Below, one piece after another: positions 26,197-34,719 of a stretch of DNA of 64,000 nucleotides. How positions within the stretch are numbered: the first letter of the stretch is position 1; each line of letters opens with the position of its first letter. Both the position numbers and the translations under genes were made by a program. Location: the NCBI RefSeq assembly GCF_027925025.1, contig NZ_AP027058.1:310001-374000 (forward strand), written 5' to 3'. This DNA is from Limnohabitans sp. MORI2. GTDB taxonomy: Bacteria; Pseudomonadota; Gammaproteobacteria; Burkholderiales; Burkholderiaceae_C. The notes beneath the pieces are model-generated. The model did not search any database. It was given only the letters and a program-made list of their open reading frames with translations, and was not told the DNA's origin.

Positions 26197-26646
26197 ATGG
26201 AATGCACCGTCAGCTGGACCGGCAACTCAGGCACCCGTTCAGGCATGGGCTTTATTGCAGAAACAGGCAGCGGCCATGTGGTGGCCATGGATGGCGCGCC
26301 CGATGCAGCCAAGCCCGAGAACGGCGGCCAAAACTTGGCGCCTCGCCCCATGGAGATGCTCTTGGCAGGCACAGGTGGCTGCACCGCGTATGACGTGGTG
26401 CTCATCTTGAAACGTGGCCGTCACAACGTGCAAGGCTGCAGCGTGAAGATAGTGAGCGAACGCGCCACCGAAGACCCCAAGGTGTTCACCAAGATCAACA
26501 TGCACTTCACCGTGACGGGCCAAGGCGTGCCAGCCAGCGCGGTGGAGCGCGCCATTGCCATGAGCCACGACAAATACTGCTCGGCCAGCATCATGCTGGG
26601 CAAAACCGCAGAAATCACCACCAGCTTTGAGCTGGTAGAGGCTTAA
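26197..26646 (+). CDS. OsmC-family protein (peroxidase-like)
   Basis: A 149-residue OsmC/YhfA-type protein. OsmC relatives reduce organic hydroperoxides using two cysteines; here Cys62 (in GTGGCTAYDVV) and Cys128 (in SHDKYCSASIM) are in the expected places, with Arg50 and Glu53 of APRPMEM in the conserved region. Sequence features such as the PMEMLLAGTGGCTAYDV block are closer to the YhfA branch than to Ohr. GGAGA precedes the ATG by a good distance. It is divergent from ilvA and convergent with coq7. Confidence 0.88.
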   Translation: MECTVSWTGNSGTRSGMGFIAETGSGHVVAMDGAPDAAKPENGGQNLAPRPMEMLLAGTGGCTAYDVVLILKRGRHNVQGCSVKIVSERATEDPKVFTKINMHFTVTGQGVPASAVERAIAMSHDKYCSASIMLGKTAEITTSFELVEA

Positions 26647-26664
26647 AAGCCGTAAAGCAAAGAC

Positions 26665-27294
26665 TTAGATGCGATGCGCCACGGTGGTCATCACCTTGGC
26701 GGCCACTTGCATCATGGCTTTGAAAGGCGCGGGCAGTTCTGCTGCACCTGCGTGTTGCGCGTCCTTCGCGTGTTGCGCCTCGTCCACCTTCATTTGCGCC
26801 ACGATGGCACGGCTGGGGCCATCGTTGGCGGGCAGTCGCCCAAGGTGGCTTTCTAAGTGCGCTTCCACTTGGCGTTCGGTCTCCACCACAAATCCAAGGC
26901 TCATGCGGTCGCCACCCAGTTTGGCGGCGGCGTAGCCAATAGCGAATGCACCTGCGTACCAAAGCGGGTTGAGCCAGCTGGGGCGTCCGCCTAGCTCTTG
27001 CAGGCGTTGTTCGCACCAAGCCAAGTGGTCAGTTTCTTCGTCACATGCGGTGGTCAGGTGCTGGCGCAAGGCGTGGTCTTGCGTGGCCAAGGCTTGGGCG
27101 GTGTACAGCGCTTGGGCGCACACCTCGCCCACATGGTTCACGCGCATCAGGGCGGCTGCCTCGGTTTTTTCGGCGTCTGTCAATGCTGGCGGTGTAGGGG
27201 CCTCGGCAGCCCACATGGGCGTGGGGCGGTTGGCGTGGTGGCGGGCAAACACCGTGCGCAAGGCACTGTCGGCGGCGGTCAATAAACGGTCCAT
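26665..27294 (-). CDS. coq7: Demethoxyubiquinone hydroxylase Coq7
   Basis: Di-iron monooxygenase that adds the last hydroxyl of ubiquinone, replacing UbiF in many proteobacteria. The 209-residue protein shows the carboxylate/histidine ligands in four helices: [43 protein letters not shown] and [13 protein letters not shown]. The preceding [11 protein letters not shown] segment is diagnostic. Membrane association is expected through hydrophobic helices. It is a single gene between osmC (convergent) and the porin (divergent). Confidence 0.95.
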   Translation of the reverse strand: MDRLLTAADSALRTVFARHHANRPTPMWAAEAPTPPALTDAEKTEAAALMRVNHVGEVCAQALYTAQALATQDHALRQHLTTACDEETDHLAWCEQRLQELGGRPSWLNPLWYAGAFAIGYAAAKLGGDRMSLGFVVETERQVEAHLESHLGRLPANDGPSRAIVAQMKVDEAQHAKDAQHAGAAELPAPFKAMMQVAAKVMTTVAHRI

Positions 27295-27556
27295 GTGTGG
27301 AAGTTTAAGGTGGCGAGTCGGGGTGTTGCATGACGTGCGTCAAAGCCGCATAAATTTGTCAAAACCCACAATTTCCAAGGGTTTGCGCGGGGTTATCCCT
27401 AGGGGTTGTTGCATGCATGCAACGGAAAAGACGAGTTTTTGACACCTGTCATAGTTTTATTCAACGGAGTCTGGTTCAATACGTTCAACTTCCCGAAAAC
27501 GGAGGTTGGCTCTACGAAAAAGTAGGGCCCCTGTTCAAACCTTGGAGAACCTTGAA
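27295..27556 (+). promoter_or_regulatory. Porin upstream region with 16-bp perfect palindrome
   Basis: The largest non-coding gap in the window (262 bases). It holds the perfect palindrome GTTGCATGCATGCAAC at 27408-27423. TTGACA lies shortly downstream, near 27437, as a possible -35 box, but I cannot assign a clean -10. A GGAG ribosome-binding site sits 9 bases before the porin ATG. The long leader of roughly 100 bases could host post-transcriptional control, common for outer-membrane porins. Confidence 0.45.
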
Positions 27557-28720
27557 ATGAAAAAAACCCTCGTTGCTATCGCAGCACTCGCAGCCTTCGG
27601 CGCACAAGCTCAATCTTCTGTCCAAATCGACGGCTTGATGGACGCTGGCTACCAATCTCTGAACCTCAAAGGTACCAAAGTTAACGGTATCCAAGGCAAC
27701 GGTTCTGGCACTTCTCAAATCAACTTCCGTGGTACATCTGACCTCGGTGGCGGTTTGAAGGCTGACTTCCGCGTTGAAACCGACTGGAGCGTTGTGTCTA
27801 ATAAGGCCAACCAAGGTACTGCTTCCAGCACCTCTGGCGACGCTACTAAGTTGGCGCTTGATAAACAAGTGAACGCAACAGCTGGCACATTCGGCAACGG
27901 CGAATTGCGCGTTGGTCTGGACCAAGCTGGTATCGGCCGCATCGACTTCGGCGCGATCAACTTCAACACATTGGACACATTGGGCACCGGCCAACCTTAC
28001 GGTACAGCCATCGGTGGTGGTTACGGTTCAGTGTCTCGCGTTGACGCTGCTGGCACTGCAGTGCGTGACGAAAACCAAGTCCGTTTGTCTTCTGCCACTT
28101 TCTCTGGCTTCAAGGCTGTTTTGAACAAATCTGCCAAGCAAACCAAAGCCAACAACGGCGCATCTGCCAGCACATCAACTGGCTTGACAGCTCAACAAAC
28201 AGCTTTCAGCACCACATTGGGTGCTTACGACAAGCTGGGTTCTACTGAAGTTGGCGTGAACTACGCTAACGGCCCATTGGCAGCTTCTTACAGCACATTG
28301 AAGCAAGACAGCGTGAGCGTTGGTACAGGTACTACTGCTACCACAGTGAACACCTTGGGTGCTAACTACACCATGGGTGCTATCAAAGGCATGTTCTTGA
28401 ACCAAACAGTGAAGACAACAACAGGTACTGTTGCTACTGACACTTCTTACAACGCCTACTCAGTTGTGTACACCATGGGTAACACCGAGTTGATGGCTTC
28501 TACAGGTAAGTTGAAGCAAGACGTGGGCACATACGCTGGCAAAGAGTCCAAGTTGACTTCTTTCGGTGCTAACTACAACTTGAGCAAGACAACTAGCTTG
28601 TACCTCCGCTCTGAGTCCATCAAAGACGATGCTGCTGTGATCGCTGCTGCTGCTACCACAGACGTGTCTGGCAACACCAAGCGTACACGTACAGCCATCG
28701 GCTTGAAAACAAACTTCTAA
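27557..28720 (+). CDS. Gram-negative outer-membrane porin
   Basis: A 387-residue general porin of the Burkholderiales type. An 18-residue signal peptide (MKKTLVAIAALAAFGAQA) precedes a mature start SSVQIDGLMDAGYQSLNLKG, which reads as the first beta strand; alternating polar/hydrophobic strands continue to a terminal aromatic residue (IGLKTNF), as needed for outer-membrane assembly. GLGQAGIG-like text appears as VGLDQAGIGRIDFGAIN in the constriction-loop region. Codon use is strikingly uniform (for example GGT, GCT, AAC), as expected for a very highly expressed gene. The ATG at 27557 is chosen by the signal peptide. Confidence 0.95.
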   Translation: MKKTLVAIAALAAFGAQAQSSVQIDGLMDAGYQSLNLKGTKVNGIQGNGSGTSQINFRGTSDLGGGLKADFRVETDWSVVSNKANQGTASSTSGDATKLALDKQVNATAGTFGNGELRVGLDQAGIGRIDFGAINFNTLDTLGTGQPYGTAIGGGYGSVSRVDAAGTAVRDENQVRLSSATFSGFKAVLNKSAKQTKANNGASASTSTGLTAQQTAFSTTLGAYDKLGSTEVGVNYANGPLAASYSTLKQDSVSVGTGTTATTVNTLGANYTMGAIKGMFLNQTVKTTTGTVATDTSYNAYSVVYTMGNTELMASTGKLKQDVGTYAGKESKLTSFGANYNLSKTTSLYLRSESIKDDAAVIAAAATTDVSGNTKRTRTAIGLKTNF

Positions 28721-28760
28721 TCCCCCCGCTGGCTTAGCCAGTTAAGGATTTAAAAGTCTT

Positions 28761-28796
28761 AAAACCCCACGGTGGTAACACGGTGGGGTTTTTTAT
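28761..28796 (+). terminator. Intrinsic terminator after porin
   Basis: AAAACCCCAC-GGTG and CAC-GGTGGGGTTTT pair with one internal mismatch around a short GTAA loop, followed by a run of Ts. It sits 40 bases after the porin stop and just before the hydrolase start, so the latter needs its own promoter or read-through. Confidence 0.8.
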
Positions 28797-28823
28797 TTGT
28801 CTGTGTGTTTCAAGGGGATGCGA

Positions 28824-29699
28824 ATGTACAAGTTGATCGCTACGTTTTGCTTCGTATTGTTCAGCATGGCGGCCAATTCGCAAGCACTGGATGCCCAATT
28901 GATTCAAATCGACTTGGGGCGTGAATACGGCGTGTTCAGCAAATCACCCGCCTTGCTCAGGGCAGTATCCGTTCGTCAAGAAAAGTCTCAGCCTAAAACG
29001 GCAGTTCTTTTCTTTGTAGGTTGGCCTAGTCAGCTTTGGATTCCGGAGACAGTCGATGCAGATCGTTTCGCCAATGCCATTACCAAGGCTCAGCTCTATG
29101 CTTTGAAACACATTGATTTTTTCCCTGCAAAAGGCCTCACCTTTGTTGTGGTGGACTGTCCGACGGATCAATGGGGTGGCAGTTTTCGCTCACCCACCCC
29201 AACGGGTTGTAGCGATGCCTATCGGTCGTCAGAGCAACATGCCGCAGACATTGGGCGACTGATCCGTCATTTGAAAGAACAGCAAGGCATCGAAAAAATC
29301 TATATCTTTGGGCATAGCTATGGCAGTGTGTCGTCCAGATGGTTGGCCATTCGTTTGGGTGACCAAATTCAAGGCAGCATCCACTCCGCCTCGATGAGTT
29401 TGTTTGCAGGGCCGCGTTTTGCGGATTACGGCAGCTCGATTGCACAGATTGACATCACCAAAGCGTCTGCACCTTGGGTGTTTTTCCATCACCAAAACGA
29501 TGGGTGTCACACCACGGCATATGCCCCCATTCAGTCTTTGGCTGGTTCTAGGCTAACAACCGTCAGGGGTGGTGTAGCAGAGGGGGACCCCTGTGGTGGT
29601 GGGCATTTGCATTCCTACCAAGGACGCGAGCTGGTGGTTTTAGAAGCCATGGCTCACTGGATACTGACGGGCGAGCGCGTGGAGTTCGTGGGGGAGTAG
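28824..29699 (+). CDS. Exported alpha/beta-hydrolase-fold protein
   Basis: A 291-residue protein with a signal peptide (MYKLIATFCFVLFSMAANSQA). The nucleophile elbow GHSYGSVSSRW, the strand IEKIYIFGHSYG, an acidic FHHQNDGCHTTAY segment and a late histidine in GGGHLHSYQGRE suggest an intact Ser-Asp-His triad. This makes it a periplasmic or secreted esterase/peptidase-like hydrolase of unknown substrate. AAGGGG precedes the ATG at 28824 by six bases; ATG 28818 is the alternative. It sits between the porin and the convergent GT41 gene. Confidence 0.72.
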   Translation: MYKLIATFCFVLFSMAANSQALDAQLIQIDLGREYGVFSKSPALLRAVSVRQEKSQPKTAVLFFVGWPSQLWIPETVDADRFANAITKAQLYALKHIDFFPAKGLTFVVVDCPTDQWGGSFRSPTPTGCSDAYRSSEQHAADIGRLIRHLKEQQGIEKIYIFGHSYGSVSSRWLAIRLGDQIQGSIHSASMSLFAGPRFADYGSSIAQIDITKASAPWVFFHHQNDGCHTTAYAPIQSLAGSRLTTVRGGVAEGDPCGGGHLHSYQGRELVVLEAMAHWILTGERVEFVGE

Positions 29700-29708
29700 T
29701 TCAGATTT

Positions 29709-31829
29709 TTAATGTGCCATGTGACCTAAGGCTAGATTGCTAAGTAGGTCGCTCAAATGACGGTTGTATTCTGCACTGTTAAAAAGTGGCGAAGTCACTC
29801 GCTTTACCTTGACTTGATGACGTAAATTTTGCAGAGACCTTGAGTCGTTACCAAGCCGAATGGCTGTTTCTAAATAAGCTTCTTGGGAGTAGGTAATGAG
29901 ATCAGGCACATCGAGGGTTGTGAGCATGCTTGCTGCTACGCGAGATGCAAATGTTCTCCCCGCATAAGTAAGCACAGGCAAACCTGCAAAGAGCGCGTCG
30001 CTTGCCGTTGTGTGTGCGTTGTAGGGCCAGGTGTCAAGAAATAAGTCGGCAAGCGAAAGTCGCTGCAAATGGTCCTCAAAACTATCCATGCGTGTTGCAA
30101 AAATAATTCTATTGGGGTCAATTCCTGCGCGGGTTGCTTCAAATTTAAGTCGGTCTGACACCTGTGCAGATGGTGTTGCGAGCCACAGTACGCTTCCGTC
30201 GACTTGGGCCAGTGTTTTCATCCACAAGTCAAACATGTCGGGTGTGAATTTGACGTGATTGTTGAAGCAACAATAAACCATGCCAATCTCGGGTAATCCA
30301 AATTGAGCTCGAGTGAAATTGACGCCAGATGGCTTTACACGGGAATCGCGTGGCATGAAGCAGTGGGGCAATCGCACAACGCGCTCTGTGTAGTGAATTT
30401 CGTCCTCGTGTGGAATGACCTGGTGATCAGCGATGATGTAGTCGATGAAAGTAGCACCTGTTGTTGCCGGATAGCCCAAGAAACTTACTTGTAGAGGAGC
30501 AATGCGCAGCGAAAAAATCTCAGTGCGCGCATTTTGAGTGTGACCACCTAGGTCAATGGCCATGTTGAGACCTATTTCGCGCGCTAAATTAGCGACGGAC
30601 AAATGCCCCATTGATTCAATATCAATGAAGCGCGAAAAAACGGATTTGAGGTGATGCTGAAGTTCGTCATCCACATTTCGGTAAGAAAAAGCGACGAGCT
30701 CAAACCTTTCACGGTCGTGATTTTCAAAGAAGTCAAGTAAAAGTTGAGAGACAGGATGAGTGCGAAAGTCAGCGGAAAAAAGACCAATTCGAATACGGTT
30801 TTCAGGAGCTATAAATGCAGGCGTTTCTGAAGCTGTCGGAAGAGTGGCTTTGATCCAGTCTTCCGCAACTTGACGTTGTGTGACTGGATCGTCTAGGTAG
30901 TTGATGACATGCATGGGATGAATGACATGCCCACAACCTGATTTGATTAAGTCATGGGTTGAATTAATCAAGTCCTTCCAACCTTCCCAATCGCACAACT
31001 GGGCTTTGGTCTGAAGAACGTTGCCGCGTATGTAAGGCATATCTGGCTCATTGGCTAGGACTTGGCTGAATGCTTGCAGCGCTTCAAGCGGCATATGCTG
31101 CCCAAGGTAATGATTGCCAAGTTTGCTATTTAGATCTGCATTTCTAGGGTCTAGTTTTAAAGCTGCTTTGTAGTCATCCGCTGCCAAGTCGTGAATGTGC
31201 ATGCGGTCGAACGCAAGACCTCTATTGGCATAGGCTTGCCAGTAGTGTGGTTCGATTTCAATGGCTTTCGAATAACATGAAGTTGCGAGTGAGAGTTCGC
31301 CTAGTTTGGCGAATGCGCACCCTGCGTTGTAAAACGCTTCAGCGTAATCAGGCTTGAGGTTTACAGCTTGTTCGTAAGCAGAAATAGCTTCAGGTATGCG
31401 TCCGCAAGTGACGAGGGCATTGCCAAGGTTGTTATGAGCTTGAGCGATGTGTGGGCGTAATTTGATCGCTTGGGCTATGAGCTCTACGCCCCGAATTGAT
31501 TGCCCACCTTGATAGCAAGCCACGCCTAACATGTGCATGGCATCGAAAAATGATGGACGCATTTTTAGCGCTTTTTCGTATAAAGCGCTCGCTTCTACCA
31601 ATCTGCCTTCACGATGAAGTGCGAGAGCTTGTTGGAAAAGGTGTTCAGGTGACTTCACGAATTTGAAGAGTTGGTGAGGGGTGAATAATCTGAGCCATGT
31701 GTTGCTCGTTTGGTAGTTGAAGATTATTCCACTCCCAGCGAGTGAGCCAATGACAGTTGCAGCAAATCTTGCAGTTTCTCCATTGCGGATTTCTGCATCG
31801 ATATCATGGCGGAGCAGAGGATGTATCAA
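29709..31829 (-). CDS. TPR-repeat glycosyltransferase, GT41 (O-GlcNAc-transferase-like)
   Basis: A 706-residue protein resembling the SPINDLY/OGT family, which puts N-acetylglucosamine or fucose on Ser/Thr of proteins. About seven TPR motifs fill residues 60-290 (for example AQAHNNLGNALVTCGRIPEAISAYEQAVNLKPDYAEAFYNAG). The catalytic half contains the GYPATTGATFIDYIIADHQVIP block, FNNHVKFTPDMFDLWMKTL and the C-terminal DTWPYNAHTTASDALFAGLPVLT donor-site motif with ASRVAASML. No signal peptide is seen. The gene is visibly more A+T-rich than its neighbours, a sign of possible transfer. The acceptor is unknown; bacterial members can modify surface adhesins or flagellin. Confidence 0.88.
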   Translation of the reverse strand: MIHPLLRHDIDAEIRNGETARFAATVIGSLAGSGIIFNYQTSNTWLRLFTPHQLFKFVKSPEHLFQQALALHREGRLVEASALYEKALKMRPSFFDAMHMLGVACYQGGQSIRGVELIAQAIKLRPHIAQAHNNLGNALVTCGRIPEAISAYEQAVNLKPDYAEAFYNAGCAFAKLGELSLATSCYSKAIEIEPHYWQAYANRGLAFDRMHIHDLAADDYKAALKLDPRNADLNSKLGNHYLGQHMPLEALQAFSQVLANEPDMPYIRGNVLQTKAQLCDWEGWKDLINSTHDLIKSGCGHVIHPMHVINYLDDPVTQRQVAEDWIKATLPTASETPAFIAPENRIRIGLFSADFRTHPVSQLLLDFFENHDRERFELVAFSYRNVDDELQHHLKSVFSRFIDIESMGHLSVANLAREIGLNMAIDLGGHTQNARTEIFSLRIAPLQVSFLGYPATTGATFIDYIIADHQVIPHEDEIHYTERVVRLPHCFMPRDSRVKPSGVNFTRAQFGLPEIGMVYCCFNNHVKFTPDMFDLWMKTLAQVDGSVLWLATPSAQVSDRLKFEATRAGIDPNRIIFATRMDSFEDHLQRLSLADLFLDTWPYNAHTTASDALFAGLPVLTYAGRTFASRVAASMLTTLDVPDLITYSQEAYLETAIRLGNDSRSLQNLRHQVKVKRVTSPLFNSAEYNRHLSDLLSNLALGHMAH

Positions 31830-31891
31830 AAGTTATTGTGGATTGATTGGGCTTAGGTATTGCTAACCCTAATTGCGCATCACCATAGAGC

Positions 31892-31910
31892 TTGAATAAT
31901 CGTTATTCAA
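31892..31910. promoter_or_regulatory. Palindrome upstream of the tannase gene (LysR-type site candidate)
   Basis: TTGAATAATCGTTATTCAA is a perfect 8-bp inverted repeat with a 3-base centre, ending 11 bases before the tannase start. The same TTGAATAA half-site recurs upstream of the lig operon, suggesting a common regulator. Confidence 0.5.
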
Positions 31911-31921
31911 AGTAACGAACG

Positions 31922-33673
31922 ATGGATGATTCAATGCCAACTGCTCAATCTCTTTCACGCTTTTATGTGCAAGTGTTCTTAATGGGCGCACTGTCAGGTG
32001 CTGCGCATGCTGCTGCACCTGTACCTCAACTGTCACCGGCGATAGGAGGTGTGTTGTCCGAGGATTGCGGCTCCTTAATTTCAAGGGTTACGTCTTTGCC
32101 ACACACGCAGTTGACGTTGTCTGAAACGATCAAAGACGGTGCATTGCAACAGGGTGGCCAAGCGGTGGCAGAGCATTGCCGAGTGACAGGAAAGATGTAC
32201 GAAAGAACCAGTCCGATCGATGGCAAGCCCTATGCCATTGGTTTTGAGATGCGGTTGCCCAAAAACTGGAATGGTCGTTTTTTGCATCAAGGCAATGGCG
32301 GGATTGATGGCGTTGTCCATCCTGCTGTGGGCGCATTCGGTGGTGGGCCATTGACGAGTGCGTTGCATCAAGGTTTTGCGGTTTTAAGTTCTGATGCAGG
32401 GCATGCAGGTGCGAACCCCGCATTTGGTGTGGATCCGCAGGCGCGTTTGGATTACGGGTATCAGGCTGTTGGCAAACTAACGCCTATGGCCAAAGCTTTG
32501 ATTGAGGCGGCTTACGGTAAAAAGCCGGATCGGTCTTATTTTGCGGGTTGCTCTAACGGTGGGCGACATGCGATGGTGGCTGCCACGCGTTATTTTGAGG
32601 ACTACGACGGTGTGCTAGCAGGCGCGCCTGGCTACAACTTGCCTCTTGCAGCAACTGCCAACTTGGCCGGGGCACGTTTGTATCAGTCAGTGGCGACGCG
32701 TGAGGTGAACAACCACATCGACTTGGCGACTGCATTGACAGACAAAGAGCGTCAGTTGGTGGCTGACAAAGTGGTGGCTCGTTGCGATGCGCTGGATGGC
32801 CTTCAAGATGGGATGGTGCAAGATGTGGCGGCCTGCCAAAAAGTGTTTTCACTGAAAAAAGATGTGCCCACCTGTCAGGGCGAGCGTGATGGCATGTGCC
32901 TGACGGGCGCGCAAAAAGATGTGTTGGCACAAATTTTTGCGGGCCCCAAAACGCGCAAAGGTGAACGGATTTACGCGTCTTTCCCCTTTGATGGTGGTTT
33001 CGGTGGCGGACGCTCAGGCGTTCCATCCGGCGGAAGCCCTGTGGGTTCAGGGGTGGCGTTCTGGGAGTTTTTTGCTTCGACCAATCTCGACAGCGGCGCC
33101 ACAGGCATTATTTTTAAGGTCCCACCAGAGAGCCCCGTCAATTTCCAAGGGCTTGAGTTTTCTCTGAAAACAGATGTGGATGCACTGTTGAAGGCCATGT
33201 ATGCCAGCAACGAGTTGTACACCGAGTCAGCCATGTCGTTTATGACGCCACCCCATCCAACGGATATGACTGGGTTGCGCAACAAAGGCGGAAAAATTGT
33301 GGTCTACCACGGTGTCAGCGATTCCATTTTCTCTGTGCATGACACCGAGGCTTGGTTTAAAGGGGTTCAAAAACGCACAGGAACCGATATGGCAAAGCTC
33401 TACCCAATTCCAGGTATGGGACACTGCTCGGGCGGTCCAGCGACTGACCAGTTTGATTTGCTTACGCCTTTGGTGAAATGGGTAGAGCAAGGCGTGGTGC
33501 CCGAGCGTGTGGTGGCTTCTGCACGAGGCGCTGGCAATGCTGGCGGCGCAAACCCTGATTTGCCCAGCACATGGGATGGCGCACGCACACGGCCTTTGTG
33601 TCCATCGCCCAAAGTTGCCCGCTACAAGGGATCGGGCGATCCAGAAAAAGCAGAGAGTTTTGTGTGCAAATAA
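31922..33673 (+). CDS. Tannase/feruloyl-esterase family protein
   Basis: A secreted esterase expected to release gallate, protocatechuate or hydroxycinnamates from plant esters. The 583-residue protein has a signal peptide of about 30 residues (ending AHAA). It carries the family's CS-D-HC arrangement: Cys210-Ser211 in YFAGCSNGGRHAM, a likely catalytic Asp467 in VYHGVSDSIF, and His501-Cys502 in GMGHCSGGP, so a disulfide probably joins the nucleophile and His loops. ATG 31934 is an alternative start. Its position beside the LysR gene and lig operon fits supply of aromatic acids to that pathway. Confidence 0.9.
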   Translation: MDDSMPTAQSLSRFYVQVFLMGALSGAAHAAAPVPQLSPAIGGVLSEDCGSLISRVTSLPHTQLTLSETIKDGALQQGGQAVAEHCRVTGKMYERTSPIDGKPYAIGFEMRLPKNWNGRFLHQGNGGIDGVVHPAVGAFGGGPLTSALHQGFAVLSSDAGHAGANPAFGVDPQARLDYGYQAVGKLTPMAKALIEAAYGKKPDRSYFAGCSNGGRHAMVAATRYFEDYDGVLAGAPGYNLPLAATANLAGARLYQSVATREVNNHIDLATALTDKERQLVADKVVARCDALDGLQDGMVQDVAACQKVFSLKKDVPTCQGERDGMCLTGAQKDVLAQIFAGPKTRKGERIYASFPFDGGFGGGRSGVPSGGSPVGSGVAFWEFFASTNLDSGATGIIFKVPPESPVNFQGLEFSLKTDVDALLKAMYASNELYTESAMSFMTPPHPTDMTGLRNKGGKIVVYHGVSDSIFSVHDTEAWFKGVQKRTGTDMAKLYPIPGMGHCSGGPATDQFDLLTPLVKWVEQGVVPERVVASARGAGNAGGANPDLPSTWDGARTRPLCPSPKVARYKGSGDPEKAESFVCK

Positions 33674-33686
33674 AGCTGTCTGTGGC

Positions 33687-34613
33687 TTAACTGGGTGAAC
33701 TGTCGAGTAACGCCAGTTGCACCACATCTTGCGTCAGCTGCATCGCCGCCTTGTGTGTGGATGTCATCGGTCGGCGTGCAGACCACACCAGCATGAGTTG
33801 GCTCATGAGCTTGGGTTTTTCTAAGCGGTGTGTGGTGAAGTCTTCGGGCTTGGCAAAGTTGTTGAGTGTGTAGGCGGGCAACACGGCGTAGCCGAGGCCC
33901 TCTTTCACTAGCTCCAAGATGGCGTTTAGGCCATCAATCTCCAGCATGATGTTGGGCTTGCAGTTGAGCCGCAGCATTTCCGTGTCAATCAGCAAACGAA
34001 ATGCATTAGGTCGGCTCGGGGCGATGAGCGGGAGCTTGGCCAAATCGGCCAGTGGCACCACGGCTTTGAGTGGGGCATTGCCTGAGATGGGTTTGCTTTT
34101 CTTGCCTGCAATTAGCACCAAGGTGTCTTCGTGGAGCACGGACATTTCTAAATCGGGCGAGGGCGCAGGGTTGTAGAGCACGGCCATGTCTAAGCGACCT
34201 GCACGCAAGCTTTCCACCATCAGCACTGAGAAGCCTTCGGTCAACGACAACTGTGCATGAGGGAGAGTTTTGCGAAACGCCATGGTCAATGGCACTGTGA
34301 CCAGCTTAGACAGGCTAGGTGGCAAACCAATGGACACTCGCCCAGCCAAAGCGCCGCGCACCGAACCGAGTTCTTCCTGTGCCACAGCCACTTGGTGCAA
34401 GATGCCTCGTCCGTGTTCGAGCATGACCAAGCCCGCTTCAGTCACGGTCACGCCGCGGCCATTGCGCATGAGCAAGTTTTGATGCAACTCCACTTCGAGT
34501 TGGCGCACATGCCGACTGAGCAGCGGTTGAGGAATGCCTAGCGCTAGCGCGGCTTTGGTGAAGCTGCCCAGCTCGGCGACGCGCACGAATGATTCGATTT
34601 GCTTGAGTTCCAT
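33687..34613 (-). CDS. LysR-family regulator of the lig operon (LigR-like, inferred)
   Basis: A 308-residue LysR protein with an N-terminal winged helix (MELKQIESFVRVAELGSFTKAALALGIPQPLLSRHVRQLEVELHQNLL) and a C-terminal ligand-binding domain (GLPPSLSKLVTVPLTMAFRKTLPHA and later). Divergent from the lig operon across 106 bases that contain TTGAATAA-type inverted repeats, and downstream of the tannase gene whose promoter carries the same half-site. In Sphingobium the comparable LysR protein LigR activates the protocatechuate 4,5-cleavage genes; by position this is the likely equivalent. The inducer is unknown. Confidence 0.85.
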   Translation of the reverse strand: MELKQIESFVRVAELGSFTKAALALGIPQPLLSRHVRQLEVELHQNLLMRNGRGVTVTEAGLVMLEHGRGILHQVAVAQEELGSVRGALAGRVSIGLPPSLSKLVTVPLTMAFRKTLPHAQLSLTEGFSVLMVESLRAGRLDMAVLYNPAPSPDLEMSVLHEDTLVLIAGKKSKPISGNAPLKAVVPLADLAKLPLIAPSRPNAFRLLIDTEMLRLNCKPNIMLEIDGLNAILELVKEGLGYAVLPAYTLNNFAKPEDFTTHRLEKPKLMSQLMLVWSARRPMTSTHKAAMQLTQDVVQLALLDSSPS

Positions 34614-34629
34614 GTGATTCTCGAATTTG

Positions 34630-34712
34630 AATAACCAATTGTCCGTTATTTAAAAACGTTATAGCAGCTAGTCCGTCATTTAAGGTCCAGTTTTGGGGTA
34701 AATCTCTAGAAT
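34630..34712 (+). promoter_or_regulatory. lig-operon control region: LysR-type sites and -10 box
   Basis: AATAAC (34630-34635) and GTTATT (34645-34650) form an inverted repeat; with flanks the arms read TTGAATAAC and GTTATTTAA. The sequence GTCCGTTATTTAA (34641-34653) is repeated 30 bases on as GTCCGTCATTTAA (34671-34683). A TAGAAT -10 box at 34707-34712 has no good -35 at the right distance, as expected for an activator-dependent promoter. The -10 ends only seven bases before the ATG at 34720, suggesting a leaderless message. Confidence 0.5.
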
Positions 34713-34719
34713 TGTTCGC

